Positions 52,935-61,928 of a stretch of 63,710 nt of DNA are shown one piece after another. The stretch's first letter is position 1; every line of letters starts with the position of its first letter. The notes under the pieces are model-generated. The model had not been told where the DNA came from. It ran no database searches and saw only the letters and a list, made by a program, of their open reading frames with translations. The stretch comes from Seribacter sulfatis (lineage in GTDB: Bacteria; Verrucomicrobiota; Verrucomicrobiia; Opitutales; Seribacteraceae). The translations under genes and the position numbers were made by a program. The stretch lies in the NCBI RefSeq assembly GCF_964187635.1, contig NZ_CAXLMO010000016.1:1-63710 (forward strand). Reading direction: 5' to 3'.

Positions 52935-55900
52935 ATGAATTTTATGAAGAACAGAATCTCTAAAGTGTTTAAGGGCCCAAGCTTATCTTTCGTTTGGCTC
53001 CTCGCATTTTTCTACTCAATCTCCCTTCACTCGGAAGAGGAAGACTTTCGAAAATACGCCATGTTTGCATCCAACGCAGAAAGGCCTGAATCTACCAACC
53101 CAATCCCCTCCAGGCTACCCTTTACGTTACAGGCGAATGCCCGCATTGCACTCTTAGGAAACACCCTTTTTGATCGAATGCGAAATTTTGGCCATTTCGA
53201 GGCAATCCTACAAAAAGCACATCCCGATCTAAATTTGGTGGTTAGGAATTTGGCTTGGTCAGCGGATGAGATTGACCTGCAACCAAGGCCCGCCAATTTT
53301 GCCGATACTGAACAACACCTTACTGCAATGAAGGCAGACATTATTATCGCTGCTTTTGGGTTCAACGAATCGTTTGGTGGAATAAAAGAACTTTCCTCTT
53401 TTGAAACTCGCCTGGCAAATTATTTGTTAAATTTAGGGTCAAAATCGTACAATGGGAAATCCGCACCACTTCTGGTGCTGGTCTCGCCAATCGCAAACGA
53501 AAATGTCAACGGTGTTTCCGCAGCCAATCTGAATAATAAGAACATTAAGGCTTACTGTAAGTCCATGAAAAAAGTTGCGGACAAACAAAAAGTCGGCTTC
53601 GTCAATGTGTTTGATGGAACTGCTGCAGAAATGCTCCTGAAAAAAAACGACCTAACCATAAATGGAGCACATTTAAATGCCCTCGGATATTCTAAGTTTG
53701 CAAAAATTTTATTCGAAGGAGTTTTTCAAAAAGAGGCTCCCTCTGTAGATAAGGATATACGCGCCGCGGTGATTGAAAAAAACAGACAACATTTTTATCG
53801 ATACCGCCCACTCAACACATTTTATTACACCGGTGGAAGAAAAGGGAGTTATGGGTACCTCGATTTTCTGCCCGCTATGAGAAATTTTGATCTGATGACC
53901 GAGAATAGGGATCGGCAAATTCACCGCCTTGCCCAAGGCAAAAAGCCTTCCCCCATCATCAATGATTCTAATGTCCCTCCCTTGCCCATCACCAAGGAGA
54001 GTAGGGGTGCTAACAAATGGATGTCACCCGAGGAGGAAAAAGCGGCTTTTAAGGTTGATCCCAGATTCGAGGTATCTCTTTTTGCAAGTGAAGAGCAATT
54101 TCCTGACATTGCCTGTCCTATTCAAATGAGATGGGACGGAAAAGGTAGAATGTGGGTATCCTGTTCAACCACTTACCCTCATGTCTATCCGGGACAGGCT
54201 CCAAATGACAAGATAGTAATCCTGGAAGATTTAGACAAAGACGGAAAAGCCGATCAATGTTCAGTCTGGGCAGAAGGTTTGAATGTTCCTCTGTCATTCG
54301 AATTTGGGAATGGGGGAGTCTATGTCTCAGAGGAACCGCACATGACTTTTCTTAAGGATACCAACGGAGATGGAAAAGCGGACTTCCGAGAAATCCCCCT
54401 CACTGGATTTGGGTGTGAAGATTCTCACCATGCACTTCATGACTTTGTCTGGACTCCGGACGGGGACCTAATTTTCCGGGAATCTATTTTTCACCACACT
54501 CAGGTGGAAACCCCCTACGGCCCAGTTAGACAACAAAATAGCGGCTGGTTCGCCTGGGAACCCAAGCTACACAGACTCACTGCTTTTGGAACTCACCCCA
54601 GTACAAATCCATGGGGAGTTACCTTTGATGACTGGGGCCAGCATGTTGCCAGTTACCCAATTTTTGCCTCTGCCCATCATGCACTCGACCCTCCTTACCC
54701 AAAACAACACCCAAAGCCTAGTGGGATGCAGGCTTATTCAGGAGTATGCGGACAGGAATTTATTGACTTTCCAAACTGGCCAAAAGAATTACAGGGGATG
54801 ATGGTTAAAGTCCGCTATAAATCAACCAACCGGGTGGAGCTATTAAAGTGGAAAGAATACGAATACGGATACGAAGAAGAGTATGTTTCAGATATTATAT
54901 TTTCCTCTAATCTCAGCTTTATTCCAGTTGATCTAAGATACGGCCCAAGAGGTGCGATGTATGTCTGCGATTGGTACAACCCGGTAAAGGGACATGCCCA
55001 GTATTCTCTCCGAGATGAAAGGAGAGATCGAAAGTCCGGTCGAATCTGGCGTATCCTGCCAAAGGGAGCAAAAGAAGTAAATCCACCGAAAATTACTGGT
55101 GCTACTCTTCCTCAATTGCTCAATCTGCTTAAACGACCAGAATATCGCTACCGTTACTGGGCTAAAAGGGAGATTCGAGAGATGGAACCAATTCTAGTTA
55201 AAAAAGCACTCGACCAATGGGTCAAGAAACTCGATACCAATGATCCACGTTTCAGGCATCATCAAGTCGAGGCATTGTGGACTTACCGGAATGTGGAGCA
55301 ATCTAATATAAAACTCCTTGCGGAATTGCTTCAATGTGAAAACCACAACGCTCGGGCAGCAGCCACACGACAACTTAGACATTGGCATTCATTGACCAAT
55401 AGGGGAGATGATTTATTACTAAAAGCGGCTCGAGATAAAAATGGGCTTGTAAGATTAGAAGCAGCAATTGCTTGCAGTTATATCGGTACCAAAAGTGCGT
55501 TTGAAGCACTGAAAGTTGTAAGCAGTAAACCCAATGATAAACACTTAAGCTACGCCATTAAAACTTCCCTTGGTTCAGCACCCATGAAAAAATTTTGGGA
55601 TTCGGAAGAATTGGAAGAAAAACAACCACTCCTTTATGCTTTTTTAAACAGACAAAAAAATGTTTATAAAAAAGCAGAACAAACAAAAGAAGATAACAAA
55701 TTTGACCGACAAAAAAATCTAGTTAAAGTCAAAGTTTCCTGCATGAAGGAAAGAATGCTTTATTCCGTTGAACTTATGGAAAAGACAAACCTTGGAGAAT
55801 ATAAGAGGTCCTTGAAGGGAGATATATATGCAAAAAGAAATCAACCGATACGAATTGAATTCAGAAATCCTGATGCCACGCCACATAACTTTGTTCTTGT

Positions 55901-56144
55901 TAAACCAAATTCTGTAGAAGAGGTTGGTCTTGCTGCGAACAATATGGCAAAGGATCCAATTGCAGCTCAAAGCGGACAGTTTATTCCGAAATCCAACAAG
56001 ATAATTGTGCATACTAAAATGCTCAAGCAAGGAGAAAGTGAAATACTTCGCTTTAATGCACCTAAAAAAACTGGGAATTATCCTTTCCTTTGTAGTTTTC
56101 CTGGACACTGGACAATTATGAAAGGTAATCTTATCGTAAAATAA
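52935..56144 (+). CDS. SGNH-like / PVC-type dehydrogenase propeller / HEAT / cupredoxin fusion protein
   Basis: The 1069-residue exported protein has four parts. (1) ~50-260: an SGNH-like domain (IALLGNTLFDRM ... GAHLNALGYSKFA) with the GDS Ser and closing DxxH not conserved. (2) ~370-700: a six-bladed propeller of the planctomycete/Verrucomicrobia membrane-bound dehydrogenase family (MRWDGKGRMWVSCSTTYPH, DGDLIFRESIFHHT, NPWGVTFDDWGQH, RGAMYVCDWYNP). (3) ~715-885: HEAT-like helices (ARAAATRQLRHW). (4) ~940-1069: a plastocyanin-like copper domain with the His/Cys/His/Met set in ATPHNF and FLCSFPGHWTIMKG. Most relatives end in a CxxCH cytochrome; none is present here. The fusion probably oxidises a sugar and passes electrons to copper. 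Next gene: sulfatase, 25 bp on. Confidence 0.88.
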   Translation: MNFMKNRISKVFKGPSLSFVWLLAFFYSISLHSEEEDFRKYAMFASNAERPESTNPIPSRLPFTLQANARIALLGNTLFDRMRNFGHFEAILQKAHPDLNLVVRNLAWSADEIDLQPRPANFADTEQHLTAMKADIIIAAFGFNESFGGIKELSSFETRLANYLLNLGSKSYNGKSAPLLVLVSPIANENVNGVSAANLNNKNIKAYCKSMKKVADKQKVGFVNVFDGTAAEMLLKKNDLTINGAHLNALGYSKFAKILFEGVFQKEAPSVDKDIRAAVIEKNRQHFYRYRPLNTFYYTGGRKGSYGYLDFLPAMRNFDLMTENRDRQIHRLAQGKKPSPIINDSNVPPLPITKESRGANKWMSPEEEKAAFKVDPRFEVSLFASEEQFPDIACPIQMRWDGKGRMWVSCSTTYPHVYPGQAPNDKIVILEDLDKDGKADQCSVWAEGLNVPLSFEFGNGGVYVSEEPHMTFLKDTNGDGKADFREIPLTGFGCEDSHHALHDFVWTPDGDLIFRESIFHHTQVETPYGPVRQQNSGWFAWEPKLHRLTAFGTHPSTNPWGVTFDDWGQHVASYPIFASAHHALDPPYPKQHPKPSGMQAYSGVCGQEFIDFPNWPKELQGMMVKVRYKSTNRVELLKWKEYEYGYEEEYVSDIIFSSNLSFIPVDLRYGPRGAMYVCDWYNPVKGHAQYSLRDERRDRKSGRIWRILPKGAKEVNPPKITGATLPQLLNLLKRPEYRYRYWAKREIREMEPILVKKALDQWVKKLDTNDPRFRHHQVEALWTYRNVEQSNIKLLAELLQCENHNARAAATRQLRHWHSLTNRGDDLLLKAARDKNGLVRLEAAIACSYIGTKSAFEALKVVSSKPNDKHLSYAIKTSLGSAPMKKFWDSEELEEKQPLLYAFLNRQKNVYKKAEQTKEDNKFDRQKNLVKVKVSCMKERMLYSVELMEKTNLGEYKRSLKGDIYAKRNQPIRIEFRNPDATPHNFVLVKPNSVEEVGLAANNMAKDPIAAQSGQFIPKSNKIIVHTKMLKQGESEILRFNAPKKTGNYPFLCSFPGHWTIMKGNLIVK

Positions 56145-56169
56145 ACAATAATTATACGCTTAATTAAAA

Positions 56170-57579
56170 ATGAAGATTTTAATAATTAATCTTTTTCTGA
56201 GTTTTTCTACTCTGCTGCTGTTAGATGGAAAGACAAATTTTGTTCTTGTCATGACAGACGATCAAGGGTGGGGACAAACTGGCTATTACAATCACCCTGT
56301 GCTGAAGACGCCCAATTTAGATAAAATGGCCTCGTGCGGATTACGATTGGATCGATTCTATGCAGGAGGTCCAGTATGTTCGCCAACACGGGCTACCGTA
56401 TTAACCGGCAGAACCCATGATCGAACCGGAGTGTTTGATCACGGCTATGCATTAAGAACACAGGAAAAAACACTTCCGCAAGCCCTACTTAAAGCGGGAT
56501 ATTCTACTGGACATTTCGGAAAATGGCACCTTTCTGGACTACGAGGAGCGGGTGTTCCAATACTAAAGACAGACCCTCATGGGCCCCACGTATTTGGTTT
56601 TGAGAGATGGCTCTCAGTTACCAATTTTTTTGACCTCAACCCAATTATGAGTCGCCAAGGAAAAATCGAAGAGTTCAAGGGAGATTCCTCCGAAATCATA
56701 GTTGAGGAAGCCCTTAAGTTCATGGAGCAGGAAGCAAAAAAGGAAAAACCATTCTTCTGTGTCATTTGGTATGGTACTCCACATAGCCCTTGGATGGCAC
56801 TCGAAGAAGATAGGAAAGAATTTAAAGAGCTAGATAAAAATTCTCAGGATCACTATGCGGAACTTAAAGCGATGGATCGAAGCATAGGGACTCTTCGCAA
56901 AGGACTTAAAGATATGGAAGTCGATCGAAATACACTAGTCTGGTTTACCAGTGATAACGGGGGACTACCCAAAATAAACCCGTCCACCACGGGTGGATTG
57001 AGAGATTATAAAGGTAGTCTGTATGAAGGTGGGATTCGGGTTCCATCAATAATAGAGTGGCCCAGCAAAATAAAGACGGGCCGAATCAGCAAATATCCTT
57101 CTGGTTCAGTAGACATATTTCCCACAATAGCAGACATTGCCGGTATCCAAGAATCTGCTATGCTCAATCCTATGGATGGCGTAAGCCTTACTCCGCTTTT
57201 CAGCTCGAAGATTTCAAAAAGGGAAAAACCCTTAGTTTTCAGCAGTCGTGGACGAATGGCAATAATTGACAACGATTGGAAAATGATTTCTCAACCAAAA
57301 GATATCGGAAGAAAAATAGAACTGTATAACCTGTTAACCGACTCGACAGAATCTACCAATGAATTTCGACCCAAACACCCTCAAGTAATTCATTTACGAA
57401 AAATCCTTGTGGAATCTCGCAAATCCATTGAAAAAAGTGTTAATGGAAAAGACTACCCAAGTGGATCAGTTCTTCCACAACCACCGAGAATTTTCTGGAC
57501 TGAACTTCCAGAATATAAAAAATATTTGCGGAAATGGAAAGATCGACCCGAATATAAATCAATACTTAAGAAATTTTAA
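56170..57579 (+). CDS. Exported type I sulfatase
   Basis: The 469-residue protein has a signal peptide (~20 residues), metal-site FVLVMTDDQGWGQTGYY, formylglycine motif CSPTRATVLTGR near residue 70, GKWHLSG and WFTSDNGGLPK. All catalytic blocks are intact. It differs clearly from the other sulfatase in the window, so the two are not a recent duplication. It lies 25 bp after the cupredoxin-tailed dehydrogenase on the same strand and is followed by the stump of a further sulfatase, so it belongs to a sulfated-polymer breakdown operon. Confidence 0.94.
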   Translation: MKILIINLFLSFSTLLLLDGKTNFVLVMTDDQGWGQTGYYNHPVLKTPNLDKMASCGLRLDRFYAGGPVCSPTRATVLTGRTHDRTGVFDHGYALRTQEKTLPQALLKAGYSTGHFGKWHLSGLRGAGVPILKTDPHGPHVFGFERWLSVTNFFDLNPIMSRQGKIEEFKGDSSEIIVEEALKFMEQEAKKEKPFFCVIWYGTPHSPWMALEEDRKEFKELDKNSQDHYAELKAMDRSIGTLRKGLKDMEVDRNTLVWFTSDNGGLPKINPSTTGGLRDYKGSLYEGGIRVPSIIEWPSKIKTGRISKYPSGSVDIFPTIADIAGIQESAMLNPMDGVSLTPLFSSKISKREKPLVFSSRGRMAIIDNDWKMISQPKDIGRKIELYNLLTDSTESTNEFRPKHPQVIHLRKILVESRKSIEKSVNGKDYPSGSVLPQPPRIFWTELPEYKKYLRKWKDRPEYKSILKKF

Positions 57580-57589
57580 TTAAATTTAA

Positions 57590-57791
57590 ATAAATCAATA
57601 AAAAGTATTTTCACAATCCTTGTTTTTGGGCTTATTTATCCCTTTCGGCCAAAAGACCTAATATTGTGCTGACCATGGCAGATGACTTGAGGTTTTCTGA
57701 ATTAGGGTGCTATGGCTCCGAAATAGAGATCCCAAACTTAGATCATTTAGCAAAAGAGGACCTTATGTTTGGCTTTCAAGTGAATACATAA
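57590..57791 (+). pseudogene. 5' remnant of a third sulfatase
   Basis: After the intact sulfatase, the plus strand reads PNIVLTMADDLRFSELGCYG then SEIEIPNLDHLAKEDLMF, which is the unmistakable sulfatase opening (PNIxxIxADDLGxxDLGCYG), then falls into an unrelated stop. A hydrophobic signal-like stretch lies just upstream in a different frame, so a frameshift also separates it. No CSPTR or later motif follows. Its last 29 bases overlap the end of the minus-strand ORF at 57763. Confidence 0.72.
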
Positions 57792-58128
57792 CCTGCAGTA
57801 TGAATTCCCTGTGATCGCCTGGCAGGCTTTCGGAAACTCTTTTAAATTCATTCACTCGAGTGGGGGTAATCTGTAATCTCTCTGTGCCAATGGATTGCTT
57901 AACCGTTCGACCCGGCTTGGATATTCCATGATCAATATTGACAAATCTTGAGGGTGCTTTTTTGGAATACAGTAATGCTACTTCATTCATTAAAAGGTCA
58001 AAGATAACCTCGAATGCAAATATTGAATTATCTTCGTCAAACCAAATTGTAACCGAAATCGAGCCATCTGTATATTTCACTCTATCTTCCTCCGAAGTAA
58101 GGGAATGATTTGGTAATTTCTCTAACAT
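57763..58128 (-). CDS. Hypothetical protein, 121 residues
   Basis: A soluble-looking, ATG-started ORF with mixed alpha/beta composition (SISVTIWFDEDNSIFAFEVIF, then RTVKQSIGTERLQITPTRVN). No signal peptide, membrane segment or familiar motif is visible. Its last 29 bases overlap the sulfatase remnant, hinting that the island border was rearranged. It is divergent from the small Cys protein gene at 58185. Confidence 0.55.
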   Translation of the reverse strand: MLEKLPNHSLTSEEDRVKYTDGSISVTIWFDEDNSIFAFEVIFDLLMNEVALLYSKKAPSRFVNIDHGISKPGRTVKQSIGTERLQITPTRVNEFKRVSESLPGDHREFILQVMYSLESQT

Positions 58129-58184
58129 CTTCTGCTGAATAAGGATTGAATTTTTTCTTAATCAATATTTTCTATTTTCTATTG

Positions 58185-58355
58185 ATGAAGGACACTGAGA
58201 AGAATGCGAATATAAAATGTACCGAAAACTCATGCAAATTTAAGCAAACTTGCAAGTGGAACAACCGTTGTATGCAGGAAGGACTAAATCTTAGTATTAA
58301 CAGTAAGAAAACTGCGATGCAGGCAGTAAAACCTAAGCAGAAGCCTAAGAAATAA
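58185..58355 (+). CDS. Small Cys-rich basic protein, unknown
   Basis: The 56-residue ORF starts at the internal ATG at 58185; an upstream ATG at 58146 would add a hydrophobic leader. Four Cys are arranged as C-x4-C-x5-C-x5-C (KCTENSCKFKQTCKWNNRC), then a Lys-rich tail (PKQKPKK). The Cys set could bind a metal or form disulfides; if the longer start is used the protein would be exported. No family is recognised. Confidence 0.45.
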   Translation: MKDTEKNANIKCTENSCKFKQTCKWNNRCMQEGLNLSINSKKTAMQAVKPKQKPKK

Positions 58356-58356
58356 G

Positions 58357-58827
58357 CTATTGATTCTCTCGCCTAATTGAAACCGGTTGGTCTAGAATTT
58401 CCCTTAGCACAAAGGCACTTTTTAAGGATGCTTTTGAAGAAAGTTGTTTCTTGTAGGTGATTCGCTTTCTCGGTTCAACCTTACTCTCAGTAGAATCCCA
58501 AATAGAACCTGAAATGGAATCGTTCAGGGTAGAGTCAATAATTGACTCTATTTCAGGAGAAGCAGAAATAACAGGAAGTGGTGGTTTTTCAACTTCAGTA
58601 ATTTTGAGAGAAGGTGCAGTTGGAAGGGGTGGGGCGGTCTCCGTTTTCTCTTCGGGTTGCTTTGTAACTTTTTGCCAAGCATCCTTGAGGGCATCTTCAA
58701 GTGAAGTATCTGAATCAATTTTCTTTTCAACCGAATCGTCAGGTTCTTTTTTCTTAAAAATCTTACCGATCAACGATGCCAAGATTAACCCTACGATAAA
58801 TAGGGTATCTAGGTTAATATCAGGCAT
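58357..58827 (-). CDS. Membrane-anchored hypothetical protein of the FloA operon
   Basis: The 156-residue protein has one N-terminal membrane helix (residues ~8-22, LFIVGLILASLIGKIFKKK) and a long acidic/Pro-rich, apparently disordered region (~25-120) ending in a basic conserved-looking tail (RKRITYKKQLSSKASLKSAF then VLREILDQP). It follows floA by 10 bp on the same strand and is probably in the same operon. Function unknown; being a small membrane partner of the flotillin is an inference. Confidence 0.65.
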   Translation of the reverse strand: MPDINLDTLFIVGLILASLIGKIFKKKEPDDSVEKKIDSDTSLEDALKDAWQKVTKQPEEKTETAPPLPTAPSLKITEVEKPPLPVISASPEIESIIDSTLNDSISGSIWDSTESKVEPRKRITYKKQLSSKASLKSAFVLREILDQPVSIRRENQ

Positions 58828-58837
58828 ATTTTAGGAA

Positions 58838-59833
58838 TTAGTCTGTATCCTTAGAAATACTCGATCGCATGTCAGTATCAGCTTCCACATTTCGTAATCG
58901 ATAGTAATCCATAACCCCTAAATTACCACTACGAAAAGCTTCCGCCATTGCTAACGGTATTTGAGCTTCCGCTTCCACAAGTTTTGCCTGCATCTCCTGG
59001 ACTTTTGCCACATTTTCTTGCTCTAATGCCACAGCAGCCGCCCGACGGATTTCAGCATGTGCTTGGGCTACCTCTTTATCTGCGGCAGCTTGCGAGGAAC
59101 GAAGTGCAGCTCCTCGGTTTTCCCCGAGATCCACATCTGCAATATCAATTGATAATATCTCGAAAGCAGTACCTTGATCTAAGCCTCGATCCAGTACTTT
59201 TTCTGTAATAGAGTTTGGATTCTCCAAAACTACTTTATAATTTTCAGAAGAACCTATTGTGGATACAATACTCTCGCCAACCCTAGCAATAACAGTCTCC
59301 TCCTGCGCACTCCCAACATAACGATCTAAATTACTTCGAACGGTTACTCGAGCTCTCACTTTTACTTGAATGCCATCCTTCGCTACGCCATCAATAGTAT
59401 CTCTACCTTCGATCACACAATCAATTACCTTGGGGTTAATTGAAGTTCTGACAGCCTCCAAGACCGATTTCGAAGTTCCCCTGGTTGCCAAATCAATTGC
59501 GCAGGCACGATCCCAATTTAAAGTGATATTTGCCTTCGATGCCGCAATAATCGACTGAACAGTTTGAACCACATTTCCCTCTGCTAAGTAGTGGGCTTCA
59601 AGTTGATCCGTAGTAAGGGGAAGACTTGCCTTAACCGCGGTTACTCTTGCATCGACAATTAACCCAACAGGTACACCCCTTAGGCGCATTGCAAGCAGGG
59701 TTGTAAACCCAACTGGAGCTTTTGCAAGAAGTGCCTTCAGCCAGGTACTGAAAAAGGAAATCATTATCAGTGCTATTACAAGACCGCCAATTAGAGCGAT
59801 TCCGATTCCTATCCATATAATCATGTCTGCCAT
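58838..59833 (-). CDS. floA: Flotillin-like protein FloA
   Basis: FloA scaffolds membrane microdomains. The 331-residue protein has an N-terminal membrane hairpin (~3-28), the SPFH domain (~35-200; LLAMRLRGVPVGLIVDARV, VTVRSNLDRYVGSAQEETV), and a coiled-coil region (~235-300; AQAHAEIRRAAAVALEQENV). Length matches Bacillus FloA (YqfA). Its operon with NfeD-family proteins is the standard partnership. Confidence 0.94.
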   Translation of the reverse strand: MADMIIWIGIGIALIGGLVIALIMISFFSTWLKALLAKAPVGFTTLLAMRLRGVPVGLIVDARVTAVKASLPLTTDQLEAHYLAEGNVVQTVQSIIAASKANITLNWDRACAIDLATRGTSKSVLEAVRTSINPKVIDCVIEGRDTIDGVAKDGIQVKVRARVTVRSNLDRYVGSAQEETVIARVGESIVSTIGSSENYKVVLENPNSITEKVLDRGLDQGTAFEILSIDIADVDLGENRGAALRSSQAAADKEVAQAHAEIRRAAAVALEQENVAKVQEMQAKLVEAEAQIPLAMAEAFRSGNLGVMDYYRLRNVEADTDMRSSISKDTD

Positions 59834-59890
59834 AATATTATTTGTGTTAAATTAGTTATTTTGTGAGTGAATTTGAAAGTGAGTTGAATA

Positions 59891-60364
59891 CTAGTTAATA
59901 AATCGTTTGATTCGAATGCGAAAGTCATCTCTTCCGGTTACAACAATTGATGTTCCTTTCGGTAAAAAACCGTCTTCGCAAAAGGCATCATAATTTTTCT
60001 GATTGAGCAAAGTTATTCCTTCCGGTTTGTGTTCTGTTAAAGTTTTTCCTTTTTGTCCAATTATCTCCTCTCCCGGTAATTCCTTATTGCTAATTCCATC
60101 AGTAGAACCGGAAAGAAAAAGGTTTTTACCCAGCCTACTTTTGGAAAGCCATTTAAATTCTATAAATACGATCAATAAACCGCCAAATGCCCCTAATATG
60201 AAGGTTAGCGTAGGTGCCAGCAAGCCACCGTATTCCAAATATGCGAAGTAAGATGCTAACCCGACGCAAAATGCTCCTGCAAGTCCCAAAATTCCTCCCG
60301 GCAAAAAACCTTCTACTAAAATTAATATGTATCCAAATAACAGAGCTGTAAGAATAGATTCCAT
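59891..60364 (-). CDS. NfeD-like membrane protein (short form)
   Basis: The 157-residue protein has three membrane helices (~5-25, ~28-45, ~50-72) and a C-terminal OB-fold (~95-157; GKTLTEHKPEG and GTSIVVTGRDDFRIRIKRF). NfeD proteins pair with flotillins and help shape membrane domains. Its start overlaps the stop of the long NfeD gene by one base (TGATG), and floA follows 57 bp later. Confidence 0.86.
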   Translation of the reverse strand: MESILTALLFGYILILVEGFLPGGILGLAGAFCVGLASYFAYLEYGGLLAPTLTFILGAFGGLLIVFIEFKWLSKSRLGKNLFLSGSTDGISNKELPGEEIIGQKGKTLTEHKPEGITLLNQKNYDAFCEDGFLPKGTSIVVTGRDDFRIRIKRFIN

Positions 60365-61845
60365 CAGTTAATTTTTGTCACCGTTAATTCATAATCATTA
60401 AAACCGGTTACTTCTACAGAAGCACCCCTTTCGATCTTCCCTAGACTAGATCTTGCATCGTAACGAACTCCGCCAATCTCAACTTGTCCAGTTGGGAAAA
60501 GTTCGGAAACTGAACAGCCCCTACTCCCATTTTTAATTTTTTCTTTACTGTCTATTGAATTTGTTTTGGACCCACTCAAATTCCCCACAGTCTCCGCTAA
60601 TATTAATTGATTCCATATCGAGGTATGCGGCAGAATTCGGGAAAGGAGTAGACCTAAACCGAGCGCAATCGCAATTGCCAGAAAAAGATCCAAGAGTGGT
60701 TGTCGAAATAATTCAATGTTCCAAGAAAAGTCAGAGTTGGGCCAAATGTCGACCATCGCCCATAAAATTGACCCGAAGATCATAAAGGTGCCTAAAACAG
60801 CGGGGAAAATTAACCCAGGAAACAAAAAGAGTTCTATCACGACCAAAGATACTCCAATAAGAAAAAATATTATTTCTTCTTGTCCCGCTAGGCCTGAGAC
60901 ATATTTGGAGCCAAAGAAAATCAGTACAAAAATAATTCCAGCAACCCCAAAAAACCCGAAACCGGGTGTCTTGAATTCTATAAATAAACCCAGTAAACCA
61001 ATTCCTATTATAATGGGTCCAACCGAATTAAGCCATAAGCCTACATTCTCTGCCCAATTGACTTCCATTTTAATTAAGCGGTATTTTCCCTCGCCCCACT
61101 TTTCATCTAATAATTTATCAATGCTTTCATAAATTCCGGTCCCCAAAAGAGGTTGTAGTGGGTCGCCGTATCCCTTAATTGCTTCTTCTGCAGTCAATGT
61201 TAGAAGCTCCCCCTCTTTTTGAATCACAGAACCATCGGCAGCAAGTGGACGCTCACCTTCAATCAAAAGAGTTTCATTCGAGTCCATCATCGAGGCCATG
61301 ACTCGTGACCGATACCTATATTTTCCAGTGTAACTTCGAATTTTTGCTTTCAAATACGAATTTAATTTCCTCTTCATGGATGAATCGATATCAGCTCCTC
61401 CTCCACTCACGGCTTCTGCAGCACCGATCTGGGCAAAGGGGGCAAAGGCAATTTCATTGGTAGCAATTGCAATGTAAGCTCCTGCAGAAATTGCTTCCCT
61501 GTTAACATAAGTAATGATTGGGCCATCAAATCGATCAAACGATTCAATGATCTCCTGCATAATTTCAAGAGTAACCCCGAGTTCGCCGCCCGGAGTGTCC
61601 ATATCAATCACTACAATATCTGCATTTGCTTTAATCGCGTTTTTAAGCCCTCTTCTCAAAATATCTAATATTGGAGATCCGATTTGATCCCGAATGGGAA
61701 TTTGAAAAGCAATCTTTTCAGAAGTAAGGGTGCTAGAATTTGTTTCTAACCATTCAGGTTGGCTTTCTTCTGAGTCCACCCCAAGCAAACATGAGAATGT
61801 GATCGCAAAACAACAAAAGGTAATTAATTTTCGGTATGTAAGCAT
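60364..61845 (-). CDS. NfeD family membrane-bound serine protease (long form)
   Basis: The 493-residue protein has a signal peptide, a ClpP/SppA-class protease domain (~45-265), several membrane helices (~270-400) and a C-terminal OB fold (~445-493). The catalytic Ser lies in REAISAGAYIA and the Lys in KRKLNSYLKAKI. DMDTPGGELGVTLEIMQEI is a family marker. Such proteases cut stomatin/flotillin-type partners in archaea (established for PH1510). Here it heads the operon NfeD-long, NfeD-short, floA. Confidence 0.93.
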   Translation of the reverse strand: MLTYRKLITFCCFAITFSCLLGVDSEESQPEWLETNSSTLTSEKIAFQIPIRDQIGSPILDILRRGLKNAIKANADIVVIDMDTPGGELGVTLEIMQEIIESFDRFDGPIITYVNREAISAGAYIAIATNEIAFAPFAQIGAAEAVSGGGADIDSSMKRKLNSYLKAKIRSYTGKYRYRSRVMASMMDSNETLLIEGERPLAADGSVIQKEGELLTLTAEEAIKGYGDPLQPLLGTGIYESIDKLLDEKWGEGKYRLIKMEVNWAENVGLWLNSVGPIIIGIGLLGLFIEFKTPGFGFFGVAGIIFVLIFFGSKYVSGLAGQEEIIFFLIGVSLVVIELFLFPGLIFPAVLGTFMIFGSILWAMVDIWPNSDFSWNIELFRQPLLDLFLAIAIALGLGLLLSRILPHTSIWNQLILAETVGNLSGSKTNSIDSKEKIKNGSRGCSVSELFPTGQVEIGGVRYDARSSLGKIERGASVEVTGFNDYELTVTKIN

Positions 61846-61928
61846 GGAATTATTCTAAAGTTTAAAAAGCTTATGCTGTTTACACAAATATATTGCACTA
61901 AGTTCAAAGAACGGGCAATTGATATCTT

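Noticed and set aside
50256..57579. The two sulfatases as a recent tandem duplication
   Set aside because: They share only the family motifs; surrounding sequence, length and orientation differ.
58457..58834. Plus-strand ORF of 125 codons opposite the FloA-operon membrane protein
   Set aside because: Ser-rich low-complexity shadow; the minus-strand gene has a membrane helix and operon context.
60716..61132. Plus-strand ORF of 138 codons inside the long NfeD gene
   Set aside because: Antisense to a well-conserved protease; composition rich in Lys/Pro/Ile without motifs.
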